Shown one piece after another: positions 23,103-36,900 of a DNA stretch of 64,000 nt. Within the stretch, counting starts at the first letter, position 1. Each line of letters opens with the position of its first letter. Position numbers and translations under genes: made by a program. Source of the DNA: Albifimbria verrucaria (Eukaryota > Ascomycota > Sordariomycetes > Hypocreales > Stachybotryaceae); NCBI GenBank assembly GCA_020081605.1, contig JAHREC010000011.1, positions 3,410,001 to 3,474,000 of the forward strand, in the 5' to 3' direction. The notes beneath the pieces were generated by a model. That model had not been told where the DNA came from, searched no databases, and saw nothing but the letters and a program-made list of their open reading frames with translations.

Positions 23103-26100
23103 TGGGATTGAGGATGTGACAGTGGCTTTGTCTTCATCATCTGCACATGGGGTGACGACATCGCGCGACGCGATGCCCCAAGTGGATAGCGAGGCTTCCT
23201 CCGTTGCTTGCAATTGGAGAGGGATTGTTCATTGTGGATGAGCCAGCTCGTTCCCATCAATTAATCATCAACCAAGCTCCAAAATCCGCATGCTCAACGG
23301 CGTCAAGGTAATACTCTGGCTGATCAATGTACAATTTGCTCGCTTTGTCGTCGTCGTTCGATGGTCTTCTCTCTTGTCTCCATCCAATGGCTTGTCCCAT
23401 GTACCGAACGTTCCATGCATTAGGCAGCGCTATCGTGGAGGAACACGCTGTGTGTATTTCAAAGCAGGCGGCCTTTGCGGGATTGGAAAGCAACCCCTCC
23501 TCAATGCCACGATGCATTGATTACAAACAACTCGCGCGCCCAAAAGCGGATATCACCCATACAGACCATGCAACGTGACCAACTGTCACTCTGGTCGTTT
23601 CGGCTGTTCTGTCCTAGCGATCGCCAGGGTTGCGGAGGAGTCCTTCCAAGCCTCGTGACAGATAGTTGCTGGGAAACTTGGTTTGGTCCGCATACGCACC
23701 CCTCCCTCCCATTCCTATCTATGTTCGAGACCTTCTGCTTGATAAGTGCCGGCAGTGCCCAAGACCGGACCGGACTGCATGCAAGGATGTATTTTCCGTC
23801 TCCGTGATGTCTCGTCAGAGCAACACCCTGGTGCTACCAAGTTCCTTTGTAGGGTCTTGTGCTTGTGACATAGCCCTGGACGGCATAGCGAGGGTCAACG
23901 GAGGATACTGTTGACCTTGCTGGCTCGGCACTGTTGTGGATTCGACTTTGGAATAATCAACTATTCCTTCGGTGCAGATGCAAGGGATTATGTTACCCTG
24001 GAACTAAATTTAATACTGTCTTTTGGCTTCCTCTGCTCTGGGTTCGTGCCTATGATGCCAGATTGGAGGGGCTCAGTAAGTAACAGATCCCACGATCATG
24101 GCAAGTCCTCCATAAACAGCATTCGCCGCCTGCGATCCTTGGTCTTCGTAAATTTAGATTGATTTGATCTTCAAATCCGTAATGAGTTTGTTTGTAATAC
24201 AGGGCAGGGCAGGATGCTTAACAAAAGTCACTAGTTGAACAACGTTATGCAAAATTGGGAGGCTCTCGTCTCTGACAAATGGGGACAAAACATACCCTAG
24301 ATCGATTCCAAGAACATGGGTAGCGATTGCGAAAGTGAAGAATGACATGGTATTGAAGCGGAGAAGAACTCCCATTTAGACGAATTTCCTTTCACGGTGC
24401 TGAACTCCACTCATAGCTAGACCTTGTCATCTTACGTCGTGGAATGGAAATTGTAGAAGATGTCGGCAGCAACTTCGATATACCCTCTTCCGGGCCCGCG
24501 ATCAAGGCCGGCGACCAACGGTTGTCCGAGCCCCGAACGCCGACACCCGAGGAACAGGAACGTCAATGGTTAGAAAGAACTGCTTTACCCAGTGTCCATT
24601 TCACATCCAGATACCGTAACACATCTGCCAGGAGCAGATGCAAGGAGTAAACCAAGTGTAACTCAGTAGGGCGGGCCAGTCCATCCAGATCTGACCCAAG
24701 TCCATGGCATTGATATTGCAATGTTCTCCGACCTCCTACTGGTAGGTCATTGGCCAGGGTTAAAATGCTAAAAGCTCATTTTTGAGCCGGCGCCATGATC
24801 CTAAAGGAGCTTATGTCGCACAATGTTAACATGCTGAGGTCGGGCACAAGCTTGGTCGGAGATTTCGGCGGGTGCCATATTCAGCGAGTTCTCCTGATAG
24901 CAACCGATTTTCCACTGACGGACTCTCTCATGTGCCCCTTCCAACCCCTGAAGACCCCCTTGCCGGTAGCCGTGAGACATGACGCTGTAAAAGCTCAAGG
25001 AAGAACCCTATGCACGTCTCGCACCCATCCATTGGCTTGGTGCTACGGCTCTTACGCCAACTGGCTACCAGCCAGGACGAGAAGCGGCCAGGAGCCTTCC
25101 CGAGTTCGGATAGAAGGTGGTCATCCACTCCCTCCATCCAAAGCGGCGGAACGTTTTGTGACGCTAATTCACAAGGCCCCGGATCTCCATCCCCGCAAAG
25201 TCGTCCGTCTCCAAAACCGTGTCTGTTGATCTTGCGGCGAGGGGGCACCAGTGGGATCCGGGTGGCTCAGTAGCAGAGCCTACAGGACCAAGGGCATACT
25301 ATGACGCAGGGATGAACCCCTCGTCCGGCAAGTGCCGTTTCTGTAGAGGCTCACCAGATCTTCATTTCCCGTAGGACGGGCTCCGTCCACAGGACGTTCT
25401 CATTAAGGCCAGGCCAGCGAGTGGAGTTGACGGTTCCAAATATTGCTGCCTGGGACAGTGCCTCGAAAGGAGGTGGAGGGGTAGGGCCGCATCAATACCG
25501 AAAGTTGGGGAAAGGCGTGCGTGTAAAGCTTCCAAGGCTGGCAACCCGTGAGCATACCTCCAACGGCCATAGGCACGGGCATGTCCGCAACAATCAAAGA
25601 TGGGAGGAGGCTTGCCGCATAAAGCTATCTTGCAGGCATAGCTGGTGTGACTAGCGACACGGCGCGCTCCCGTGAGTTGGTGATTTCAAATTGAATACGC
25701 TGGCAGCGTTAGACCGCTGCTGTTGTCGTCATAAAAGGTTGTCTTGGCACTTTTGCGCTGGACGGATGTCGGTGGGCGATCCACGCATCACGATGATTGG
25801 ACTAGAGGCAAACCCCATGGCCATGGAAAACGGCGCAGAAAACGGAAAATGATGGCGCCCCTGGAGAGGAAGAGCATACCGTATCGCGGCGTGGTATCAT
25901 TCGCCATCCTGGGGCCCGCCAGGAATGGGCAAGCGCAAGGTCCCACGAGGATAGGGCGCAGTTGACCATGGGCGATCAAGTGAACTGGCCTGGCATGGCA
26001 TGGCATGGCATGCTTGGGGTTGGGGCACAGTAGCAGTGAACCAGCCGTGGCGCATGAAGAGCGTTGTGCGTCATGCCATCCAGAGAACCGCATGCCGTCA

Positions 26101-29100
26101 CAATCTGTCGGGGTAGGCCCAAGTCACTCCGCCTTTTCTTCTGCGCCCCAGACGGTTTCGCACCCGCAAAGAGCGGGCTTGGGGGCGGTGGCTGGCTTCA
26201 CCGTTGCTTTGTTTCCCTCCCACATCCGCTGTCATGTAACGCATCCGCAGCACCCGGTGCTCGTAGCCCCCGTCACGCATGTAATCACGCATCCAGTGCA
26301 ACGGTAACCTACTACCGTTCGGGGCCGAGCAGTCCACAGCACTCGATAGTTGAGCCGCACTCGCCAATGTTTTACCGCCTCCCAGGCCCAGTGTCGCAAT
26401 GTGCCAATTGACTCCTACCCGGTTGCATTCTGTGTTGGCGTCGGGCGCCGAGGGGCATGCCTGTCGCTCGTTCGTCCATGTTGCGCTGTGCCGAATGTCG
26501 TAGTGGCCGGTGGCTGCTCGTGACAAAAGTGCCCATTCGCTCAAAAGCTGGCACTTGAGTTCAAACGAGCTCGCATCGCCCCGGAGCTATCCATCTAGCT
26601 ACAAGTGCGACGCGGCCAATCAGCGACGGGTTCTGCTGCTCAGTTTCACCCCTTCAGCCCTATCGCAGCAGAATTGCCCACTCTGTACCCATGGTCAAAG
26701 GGGAGCAGGGACTGACGACAGCGGCAGAGGGAGGGGTGGAGATAAGGGCATTGGCTCTGGCGGACGGGCATGACGGGGTTTCCACCTTTGCCCTCCCTCC
26801 CTTCTCCATCCACACCCAAACACCCTGCCTTTGGTGTGCCTTTGGTGTGCCTTTGGGGACCCATGTTGCAAGCTGTCTCGTCTAGCCACCCTTTCCGGGT
26901 ATGGCATATGCCCAGCATCTCATCCGGCGAATAGCCTGCCTTGTAACGCCCAGCCAGGTGGTACGCTTCTGTTCAGCAATCCCTTCTTGGTCCAGCTTGC
27001 ATATCAGCGCAGCGACTTGCAGCACGGCCTCGCCGAAATATTTAGATAGACTCACCGCTAGAGCTTGGGTGCAGCACAGCTAGCCCTATGGCCCTCCAAG
27101 TACCGACCTGCCGTCGCCTTGTAGCTGTGACCAGACCTTGGATGCCGCAACGTAGTGCTGCAGTTCGGCATTTGGCCCAAAGACCGAGCGTGGACGTTTT
27201 GCATGAGCAAATCCTTGATTGTGCCTTTGGGAGTTATTCGTGAGGCCAGTCAGTCACCCGCCCTCTGTGCCCTCATCCTCAGCGTGGCAGCTCAGGTGCA
27301 GCACGTGACCACCGGAGTATTTAGCCCAGTACTGTGGAGAGAGAAGGAGACCACAAGGCGAAGGTAAGGTAGCTTAGCTCCAGTCCAGTCAGTAGCTGGT
27401 CCCCTGCGTACCAGGCAGCTGCCTGCCTCGGATAGGTAGGTAACCACCTTACATCTTTGGAACCTCCTGTACCACGCTGCGATGCAGAAGAGCGGCTTAC
27501 GTTACTGCCACTCACTCTCAACTCCATACCCAACCCTGTCCGACTTAGATTGAATGCTATGCCAATAGTGCGTTGCACGGCCCCTCGTTCACCCGTCCTG
27601 ATACATACCTGTTGGATCCTCCACTGCTCATTTGCCCGTCTCACCAGCATTGCCGTCCGAGGGAACATGATATGGGGCCGCCATGGAAGAAGCCCAGATC
27701 TCCGCTCACATGAGGGAAAACACGCCCGCAAGGGCAGGGATGGGGAACTGAATTCGTTCCTCTCATTTGACAATTCCTTGGAGATTGACGATGACGATCG
27801 GGGCTGCCACCCCACTTCCTTGCCGCAGCCGGGCGTTGAAGCTCGCACAAGGGAACGACCAAGCCATCCTTCGCTCGCGGGTGAGATCAAACCTTCACCC
27901 ACCGTTTAATGTGCGAGATCCACCGAACCCAGGTGTTGTTCACAGCCATGGCTTGTTTCTGGAGCGCTGACGATGGAGATGCCCTGTCGGCTCATCTTAC
28001 CAGGGACAAAGGGTCTCTGGAGACAGATGCAAGTGATCCGCAGAGCTGAAAGTGAACCGGTCGGTCGGTCCGACCAATCTGACAGCTCTGACAAGATGAA
28101 GCCAGAAGCTCGGGGACCTTGGCTACGACGGCGATTGTGAGAACTCTATTGAATGTCACCTATGGCCCCTAGGTCATCACCTTAAGGCTAGAGCTGACAC
28201 AGCCATCCCTGCGACGACCGTTGCCAAGGGGTCGGGTCCAGTGTCAGAGCCGTACCTGCAGAGCCTGCGTGAGGACTCTGCCCTATGGGCCATGGCGCAC
28301 GATGCTTCAATTGGCTCATTACTCGCAAGCCTCGGGGTGCGACCCGGAGACTTGGTCTTGGATATGCCTAGGGCTGGTTGTGCGGATATTGCAGTGTAAG
28401 CACCGCTTTGTGGCGCTCGCTAAACCCACAAACCTGGTCATCGTTCCATTTCACGCAACCTTTGCACGCGGACGTTGACAGATGTGAAGGATTGTGATGA
28501 AGATAATTGCCTGTGCACGGGAATGGACGTTGATGGATGCCAGGATCTTTTCTGGAACCACCAGGGACTTGGGGAAGAATTATGGGGTTCCAATCTCGGT
28601 CACGCACCACACACTCATCAACAGGAGTAAGTGGTCGCCAACTGTTAGTGATGAACAGCGTTGGCCGGAGTCATCCATCAAGATACTTTTAGAAACGAAA
28701 TCGCTGGAGTTAAGCGTGATGTGCGAGTAGTGGAGAATGTTGGTTCGCATCCAGGTCTTTGGCAGGAGGCTCAAGATACAGTAGCACCCGCGTGAAACAC
28801 GGCATACGGTGACAGACCAATAGACCAAACACGGTAGATTGACTACCTAAAACGGCAAACATTGTCGATTTTCCTAAGGCAGGGAGGGTACGGCCTAAGT
28901 GCCCTACATGACGAGACGATTCGAGATGGGGCCAAGCATGTCATGGGAGGCGGCGAGTGGCAGGGGTGCGGCATTCGAGAAGCTTGATGGTGTGCACTCG
29001 CTCGCCTTCGGTGATTGATTTGGGAAAATGACCCAAAGGGGCCAGGGTTGACGGTCGAAACCCCGTTGCAGCAGCACCGGGCTACGGCATGCGGTCGGGA

Positions 29101-32100
29101 CAAAGCGACAGCAGGCCGGACCCCTTTCGCGCAGATGAAGCTGTGTCAATCTAAAGGCGCTCGACTATTACGTCCAAGTCGGGATGGCTGCACCGAGCGT
29201 CGACGAGAGGGCACCCATTTCTCATGCAGGACCAACGTGGTCGTAAGGCTGAAGCAAGACCAGCGCAGTGGGGACCCAAAAGTTCGAAAGGGGTGTGGGG
29301 AGTGAGGGTGAAGGATGAGTGGAAGGGAGGGAGGCTTCGAAAGAATGTCTCTGATGACCACAAATGGGCAGCGGGGAGGAGGCGACCTCATTGGCCCGCC
29401 ATGAAATGACGAGGAGGCCAGCCCCGGACAGCTTCGCAACACACGGACGCACACGGCATGTACGTACGTATACGCATTGCAGCGGCGGCCGCCGGCGGAG
29501 AGGCGTCTTGGGCTTTGCAGCTTCTTGGTGCCGCTGCAATACAAGCCAGCCAACATGGTAGCCTATGCACTGCAACGGGCCTGTTCAGCACGGCGGGCTT
29601 GCCTGCTGGCTGAAGCGAGAAGGCCCGAAGCGCTAGAGGGTTGCTCGCAGCACGGCGCACTGCTAGGCGGAACGCCAGTCGAGCGAAGGGCGGTCTGCTT
29701 AACAATTATTTTTGCAGGGGGCCATGCAGCGTGACCGAATCGGGCATCGTATGACTCCTCGAGCATGCAGCCTGTTGGCTTGCGTGCAGATTATGCGTGG
29801 GTTAAACGAACGCAACGTAGCAACTACCGTCCGGAATATCTCTCTTTGCCTGGTCCGGACCCTGGCCTATAGCCGTCCGATGTGGACGCGGCATGCAACA
29901 TTGCCCCAAAGTCTAACGCATTCTTGCGTTGCCTTAGCTAGTAAGGCCCGGAGGGGATAACAAAGATCCAGCCAGCCCTTGCGACCGGAGACCTAGGCAT
30001 CCGCAGCTATGGTACTGTACCAGCCACTAGGGGCCAAACCGAAGGATTACACGACGCACAGGGAGGGGTCGATAGGGTAGTTGGTTGGACGCCTTGCGAA
30101 GCCATGCCGATCGTTGATTCGCACCCAACTGGCAATCTCAACATGATACCGTTTTAGGAAATACCCGATCGGAGGCGCAGAGCCGCAGGCCAACACGTTC
30201 TGTAGCGAGTAAATGCCGAGCAGCCTGTCTGTCCTGGCCCGGCGCTGGGAATTTTTTTTTAAGGCAGTGTCACGAGGAACGTATTTAAAAAAGAAAATAG
30301 ATAACAGGAATAGGTGAACGGCATCGCCACTATAGGAATTCCTTTTCATGGCAACGCTGGGTAACGACTTGGTGACACTGGGCTCGCCAACATCGTCAAC
30401 TGCACGACAGGGTCTGTAGGGCTGGGAACTCCGATGCCCGGAACTGGACGTATGTAAATCTGTCTCCCTCAAGGCTCAGTCGATTGCACTGTATCTGGGC
30501 AACAGTGCTGGAGCGAGGCTGCATAACGCTACTGTAGGCAGAGCTCAAGGCACTCGTAGATGAGGAAGGACTGGGGTTGGGGACCCCATAGGCTGGTTGG
30601 CCAATCACGAGTCTTGACGCCGGTCTTGGTCAGGACATGGGATAAAAATAGTTGTTTTTACAAAGCACGTGGAGTGGCCACGGCGCGTCCAATCAAATTG
30701 CTCCATGCCATTGCCTGATACGGCAAGCTCAATCCGTCTATCCAGACGAGACCATCGCATCCATCCATCATCCATGACTGTCGTTGAATTAGCGGCCTGG
30801 TCCTAGCGGGCGGGCTTGGCTCTGGCTTTGGCTCAACTCTGCTATCGTTCTGGCTCGGATCCCAGAATAGTGGATCGCCTAACTTAGCCTTGGGAAGGAA
30901 AGTTCCATGGCACCCATCTCCTCGAGGCGCGCCCTCGCTTGGGCATGTGCCGAGCAGTGCGCCAATGGCATTGCTCAAGAACGCGCTTGCAAAGGGCAAG
31001 GGCCGAGGAGTCGGCGACCGTAGATCCATGCGCGGCCGCCGTTTGGACCAGCAATCTAACCTCCCGTCGTTTCCGTATGCTGAAGTCCCCGGGGTGGTTT
31101 CGTGCCCTCCCGTGGTGCCGGGCGCGAACTCAGATGCCCGCAAGGCCACTGCCACCAAAGTTAGGGGAGCCCGGGCCGAATGAACATGGTTTGACGCTAC
31201 AAAGGGACGTTCAACGGTTTGTGTGCCGTGACGCAGCGTGTCCAGTTGATCGAGGTCGCCGGAGCTGTCAAACCAGGTCTATGACGATGGGGAGGCTTGG
31301 GCCTGTGATTCGCAGACGTCTGGAAATAACTGACATAGCGGGCGACGATCTCCGGGCCTGTCTAGCAACATATGGTGTGGCCCATTGCTTCGCACCAAGG
31401 CTTGGCGACATTTCTGGAGAAACCCGCCGCTGTGGGACAAAAATTCCAAATTCGGGCACATATTGCGCCCACCGCACTGTCATGGCTCGCGCACTGAAAG
31501 GCGGAGGGATTGATTGTGCGACCTTGTGCGACCACAGCACGCACCTAAAGATGGGAGCAAAGGGGACAGGTTTTGCCCTTGCCTTGCGCCCAGAACAGAA
31601 GTCGGCGAGGCAGGGCAACGGAATTATTATTATCACAATTTCTTTCTCTCCTTTCCCTTCTTCCCCAGCTCGGGCGAGGGAGGAGGGCACGCGGCCGTCG
31701 TGATTGTGAAGATGTGTTTCTCCGTAAATATTCCCAAGAGGGAAACAAGAAGATATGCTCGACATCCCGCCGGCTCGCCCGCCCGTAGCCCAAAAGCTCA
31801 GCCCAGCCCAAACCAGCCCTACAGAGCGCAGAATAGAACTCAATCTTGGATTAGCACGTAGGGGCAAGTGGGCGGCGGTTGCGCTGCTAGGTCGGAGGCT
31901 TGATGCTATTGGGAGCGGGCAAATTTAGTTCCAATTTGGTTGTTTTTCTTAGCACAGCGTTCGAGCTAACCTTGGGTTGGGCTGGGCTGGACTGGCTGTA
32001 CTGGCTTGACTGGCTGGCTGTCCTGTCCTGTGCTGCCCGCCCTTTCCGTACAAGGTACATGGCCCATGTCTCGAGCTACTTCAACGACGTGCGGGCTGCG

Positions 32101-32836
32101 GATTGATTGTCTTCTCCACCAACGTCGACATGGCCATGCTGCCAACAGCCCACACCCCTTCTCGCTGCTGTCTCTCTTCACACGTTCGCCTGCAACCCTA
32201 CCCACCCCCTCCCGCTCCCTTCTGCTCCCCCAGGCAGTTCCTCCCTAAGCGCACACCGTCTATTCGTCTGGTCTTCATGGGGGCACGCAGCAAGGGTGGG
32301 AGACGGAACACGCAGAAGACCCTGGCCCCTGACTTTTGTTCCTACGTTGTTCCATGCAGCCCTGGGAAGTTGAACGCGAGCTTCCCAAGCCGCAGCCTAG
32401 AGGCCGGGGAGGGAGTGAGGGGAGCCACTGGACGATTGCGACTGCGAGTATCACCCCATGGCTAGGGATCCGTGGGTCCCATCTAGCCAGACAGACAGAC
32501 ACACCAGGCCCAGTCGGCACCATAGCCTTTTTCCTTCGTGGCAGCCCTGCAGGGCCAGTTCGAAAGGGGAGGGAGGGGTGAGGCTCGGGAGGGAGTGCCA
32601 ACAACTGGGCTGAGTCGCCCTGCGCTCTCGTCGCCTTCTTCAGCCTGGGGATATTTAACAGAGCTTCCTCCCTCCCAGATTTGAGAAAGGCCAAGATCAA
32701 GCCCGAAGAGCTGTTTTCCTGCTATCATCATACAGATACCACCTGGTCTGATACCATCCAATACCACCGTGGTTCATCCCAACTCATTCCCTCAACACTC
32801 ACAACCAAGAGACTAGCCTCTCGCCGATATCCGGCA
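23103..32836. other. 9.7-kb gene-poor region upstream of the bZIP gene
   Basis: No reading frame here has recognisable domains or a coherent set of fungal introns. The longest open frames are about 200-250 codons and have composition-driven Pro/Arg/Gly-rich translations. I also found no tRNA, 5S rRNA, transposase, reverse transcriptase or long terminal repeat. Simple repeats occur at 25988-26011 (GGCAT units) and 26823-26855. The last 200 bases before 32837 include a plausible leader for the bZIP gene. Short genes with several introns or fast-evolving effector-type genes could be missed. Confidence 0.55.
25988..26011 (+). repeat. Short tandem repeat of GGCAT units
   Basis: GGCAT is repeated four times in a row, inside the gene-poor region. 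It is short and probably slippage-derived. Confidence 0.75.
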
Positions 32837-33909
32837 ATGTCTATGTTCACAATGTCCCAGCACCAGTACGCCTATCCGGTGGCTCCTCCTGCCCCGAGGC
32901 AATACTCTAGCCACGGCACCAGCAGCGCCTTCAGCAGCTCTGCCAACCCTGATGAGGATTGGACTCAGATCTCCGACCTTGCTGAGCGCCGCAGGATACA
33001 GAACCGAATTGCCCAGCGCAACTACCGTACGTGATAAACCTGCTTCTTAGCTCTCCCGGTTTTCCGGGAGCGGGGAGGATCAACTTACTAACACGGGTGG
33101 TGGCTGTAGGCAAGAAGCTCAAGCGTCGTCTGGAAGACCTCGAGCGTCGTGCTGGATCTTCTGATGAGGCCGAGAGTGAGAAGCAGAGCACCGGCAGCAG
33201 CCAACCCTCATCCGCCAGCTCCACCACATCAACCAAGAAGCGCCAGTCCACCAACAAGAAGTCAAACCAGTCCACGCCTGCCAAGCCCGTCTCTCATGGC
33301 CAGTTCACGCCTCCCATGGACCACACCAGCGAGCTCGTCTTCGCCTCGGGGTACGACAGCCGCGAGCGCTCCAACACTCCTCCTATGTTTGGCTATGCTA
33401 CCTACCCCGCGCCTGATGAGATCCTCATGGCTCCCTACGGCACAGCACCCACCTACCCTGCCATGACCACGGCCGACTCATACCCCAGCTACATGGCGGC
33501 TACGACGGTGCCGGTGACACTGCCATCCATGACGCACTTCAGCGATGCCATCAAGCGCGAGGCCTACCCCAGCGACGAGAGCATGAACCCGTACATGAGC
33601 TACGGATTCGTACCGGGTGTCGACGTTAGCGTGCCCAACCCCTACGACTCCAACCCTCACGTAAGTTACGCGAGGCCACACGTCTCTCTCGAAGGTTCCC
33701 ATTGCTGACGATGATGGGCGCAGACTCCTCCGCAACTGCTGCACTCATTTGACCACTCGGCGACTTGTTCCGAGGCCGGCTACGACTACCCCACCACGCC
33801 GCTGTCCATGCCCGGCTCCTGGGATGCTCTCGCATCAGCAGCAACATCAACACTAATGGAGGGCGGTGCCTTGAATGGGACACAGCCTCGCAAAGTGAAC
33901 CGGGTCTGA
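32837..33909 (+). CDS. bZIP transcription factor (Yap/AP-1-like basic region)
   Basis: Three exons: 32837-33026, 33110-33660 and 33724-33909, with introns of 83 bp (TACTAAC branch site at about 33086) and 63 bp. The product is 308 aa and the frame is intact. The basic region reads ERRRIQNRIAQRNYRKKLKR, with the NxxAQxxYR signature of fungal AP-1/Yap-like DNA contacts, split by intron 1 in the RKK codon. The leucine zipper after RLEDLERRAG is short and poorly kept. The rest is Ser/Pro/Tyr-rich with no other domain; a VKREAYPSDE-like IKREAYPSDE stretch could be a phosphorylation or SUMO site. It is probably a sequence-specific nuclear regulator; the target pathway is unknown. It stands alone, with 9.7 kb of empty DNA upstream and 4.7 kb downstream. 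Confidence 0.9.
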
Positions 33910-36900
33910 GCACCTGGTTCTTCTTAATGCTCCACTTACATAACCCTACTCTACTCTACTCTGGACCTAGAGATAAAGGTGGGGTTTGGGCCTCACGGCA
34001 ACGGCGGTTTTGACGAGAACTTGGACTTTATTTGCTTTGGGAAACCGGATGGGCAAGGCGCTCCAGGGGCGTGCTTTGCTACGGCGGGAATCAGGAGGAC
34101 CACTCTTGGGATTTTGGGAGTTTATTTCACGAAGGCATAGCATGGCGATGGTTCTTTTTCTCTCTTTCTTTTCTTGTTTTCTTATTCTACACACGACTGG
34201 GATTTTACTCTTGACGAATTGACGGATGAGAAGGTTTTTGACCGACCTCGATGTACTCTGAGAGGATTGGTGGGGAGGCTATCCTGGCAGGACATGGGAT
34301 GGAGATGGGGATGGTCTAGGCCACAGCCCGAGGCAGTGGGACTGGGACCAGAGGCTTTCTCAACGGGTATCTTTTATTACCTAAATAGGAATTACTTCTT
34401 TTCGAAGCAAACGCGCTCGTTGATCTAAAAACAATAGTGTGCATATGTGAATTGTCTAGATGAAAAGTGCACCTCAGCCATGCGCCAAAAACACCTTAAC
34501 AGTCGGAGGCGATTATAATACACGGCCACAGGACTTTGGAAGCAGTTGGCTCGGTGCGCATCGCCAGGAAGCGAATGTGGAGCGCTGCGCTTCCGCCATG
34601 CGCGCATACTAAACCGTTTGTGCTGTAACACACGGCTCGTTGGTTTACGCTTTCAGCACCTGGCCAACTGGGCGGGTGCTAAACTCCCGACCATCCTCGA
34701 GGGAGGGGTGCAGCGTGCGGCGGCCGCTCGCTCGCGTTTGTGTTATGCGTACGTACGTGTGTGTCACACGGCGAGCAAGTTGTGAGAGAGGAGGGGGTGT
34801 GTGGGCGAGGGCGAGGGCCAGAGAGAGAGAGCCCGGACTTTTGCTGTGCGGACTTTTGAGCGATCCCATCACCAGAAACCCGAACCTTGAAAATGGCCCA
34901 TGCTAGTTAGTCTCCAGAAACCGGGAGTCGGGATGCATGATCTGTCATCAGGCAACCTTCTTCTGGCTCTGCCGGAGTTGTTGTTGCTCGCCGCTTAGAT
35001 CCGAGCAAGGCCGGGCGGGCCATGGAGTTTTGTCATCTCCATGTGTGCGATGCCGCGCTGCCCCGGAGTTAAAACCCTTACCTGCGTCGTCCTGATTGGA
35101 GTGGGGTTTTAGTTCTCATGAAACCGACAGGAAGAGAGGATTGGACAGGACCGCCCTCTCTGAACACGCGGCAGACCCCGTCGCCAGACAGGATGGATCA
35201 GTCCTGCGAGCTCCAACCAGAGACCCTACGCTGGAAGGGGGCCAGCATGGGCATGGATGGATTCCATTGCCGATCACGTGGCCAATGAACAGGGAGGGAG
35301 GACGAGGCTCTGCGCGAACAACGGCATGGGAGCAGGACATGTCAAGGCTGGGGCCACAGGGTATGGGCTCGGCAGGGCTTGTCGTCGTATAACACGCCCA
35401 ACTAGGTATAAGGTCTCTGAAAATCGATGTGGGGTTTGGGGAAATGGGATTTTGCGAAACGGTGCCAGAACGTTTAATTCGAAATCGCCCTCCAAAGTCC
35501 GTCCGCGCAGGGGGTCAATAGGTCTAGAGAAGGGCACAAGGCTAGATGAAATGTACTACGGTAGGGACCTTGGCGAGGTGGGCTTGGCAATAGGTAGAAA
35601 AGGCGGGATATGGCTTGGCTAACAAGGGGGCAGAGGGAGAGGGAGGGAGGGGTGGCCTCAAGGTGTTTGGCGATTGGACAGGATACACGAGTTAGATTTA
35701 CGGCACCGAAGCCTTGCTCATATGTGCGCGCGCCCGGCGTGTTTTTGATTGCACCACCTCTGCCTGCATCTGTTGCCTTCTGGCCCTTTGGTTGAGGCTC
35801 GGCATGTTCGGCTGGAGGGAGGAGCAGGAAGAGGAGGAGGAGAAGGAGGAGGGTGTGAAGGTTGCACGTTTGGAAGAGAAGCCAAGGGGACCCTTTGCAG
35901 GCAGGGTTGATGATCAAGCATGTTGGTCGAACGGGAAGAAAACCGCTTCACCGTTCGTCAACTAACCAATGTACGACGGACCAGACGGGAGGGCCTGAAG
36001 GTTACGTTAGGACACAGACGGCGGAAGGGTCGGACGTGGAGCATGAGACTTTGACTTCTCACCGCAGCGACGCGGCGAGGGGCAGGCCACGAGGACGGAG
36101 ACGGTCGGAATCTGGCCAATGCTTCTGGCTGGCGTATTTGCACAAGTGCTCAGCCCTTCGGCTTGCGCAACTCTGGGTTGGTCTATCACGTTTTGAGGCG
36201 TCCATACGAGCTACCCACGAGCGCGGAGAGGGAGGGGGAGGCGTAGATACGGGCGAATACGGTCCCTGTCGAGCGTTGGGAGGAGGGCAGGCCGGACACT
36301 TTGGTTCGGGCTGGAGGGGGAGGCTCAAGATACGGCGAGCATGGCATCCGAAAGCATGCCTGAAGTGTATGTGTCTCGTCTTTGGATCCCTGGCTGCGCT
36401 TCTGCGACGCTCGGGGCCTGCACATGCTCATTGGTCACGATACGACTGAGAAGCGCCAACTAACGCCGTCGCCGCCACCACGGATGTCGTTCCGGGGCGG
36501 GGAGAGAAGACCACTCTTCGACTGTTAATGCAATGAAGCCCTAAACAGAAGAGCGACTTTAGTCCCTGTGTCTTTCCACTTTGCGTAATTGTGACGGGGA
36601 GGGAGTGAGGGTCGAAGAGAGACAGACAAGAGGCCGTGGCAAAAGAAATTGCCCAATATGGCACGCCGGATGGCGACCCGAAGAGAAGGGAAGTCCCCGG
36701 GACTAGACAAGGCCCAGAGAACACCGGCGCCATGGAAATAGACACTGCCAGCACCCTTGGACCGGGGAGGGAGGGAGGAGGGTTCTCTTTCATGGTCCAC
36801 CACCCATGGCAGGCATGTGCGCGGACGCCCAGTAGGATAGCAGGCTTTCGCATCGCACACCTGGGTACGGTAGCCACCTGGTCGATCACTATACCCAAGA

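Noticed and set aside
24154..24650. Two facing open frames of 73 and 68 codons that look partly protein-like
   Set aside because: Both are short, have no domain or clear intron signals, and a region this long yields such frames by chance.
30658..31867. Open frames of 150-250 codons on both strands in the gene-poor region
   Set aside because: They overlap each other on opposite strands and their translations are Pro/Arg/Gly-rich, as expected from GC-rich non-coding DNA.
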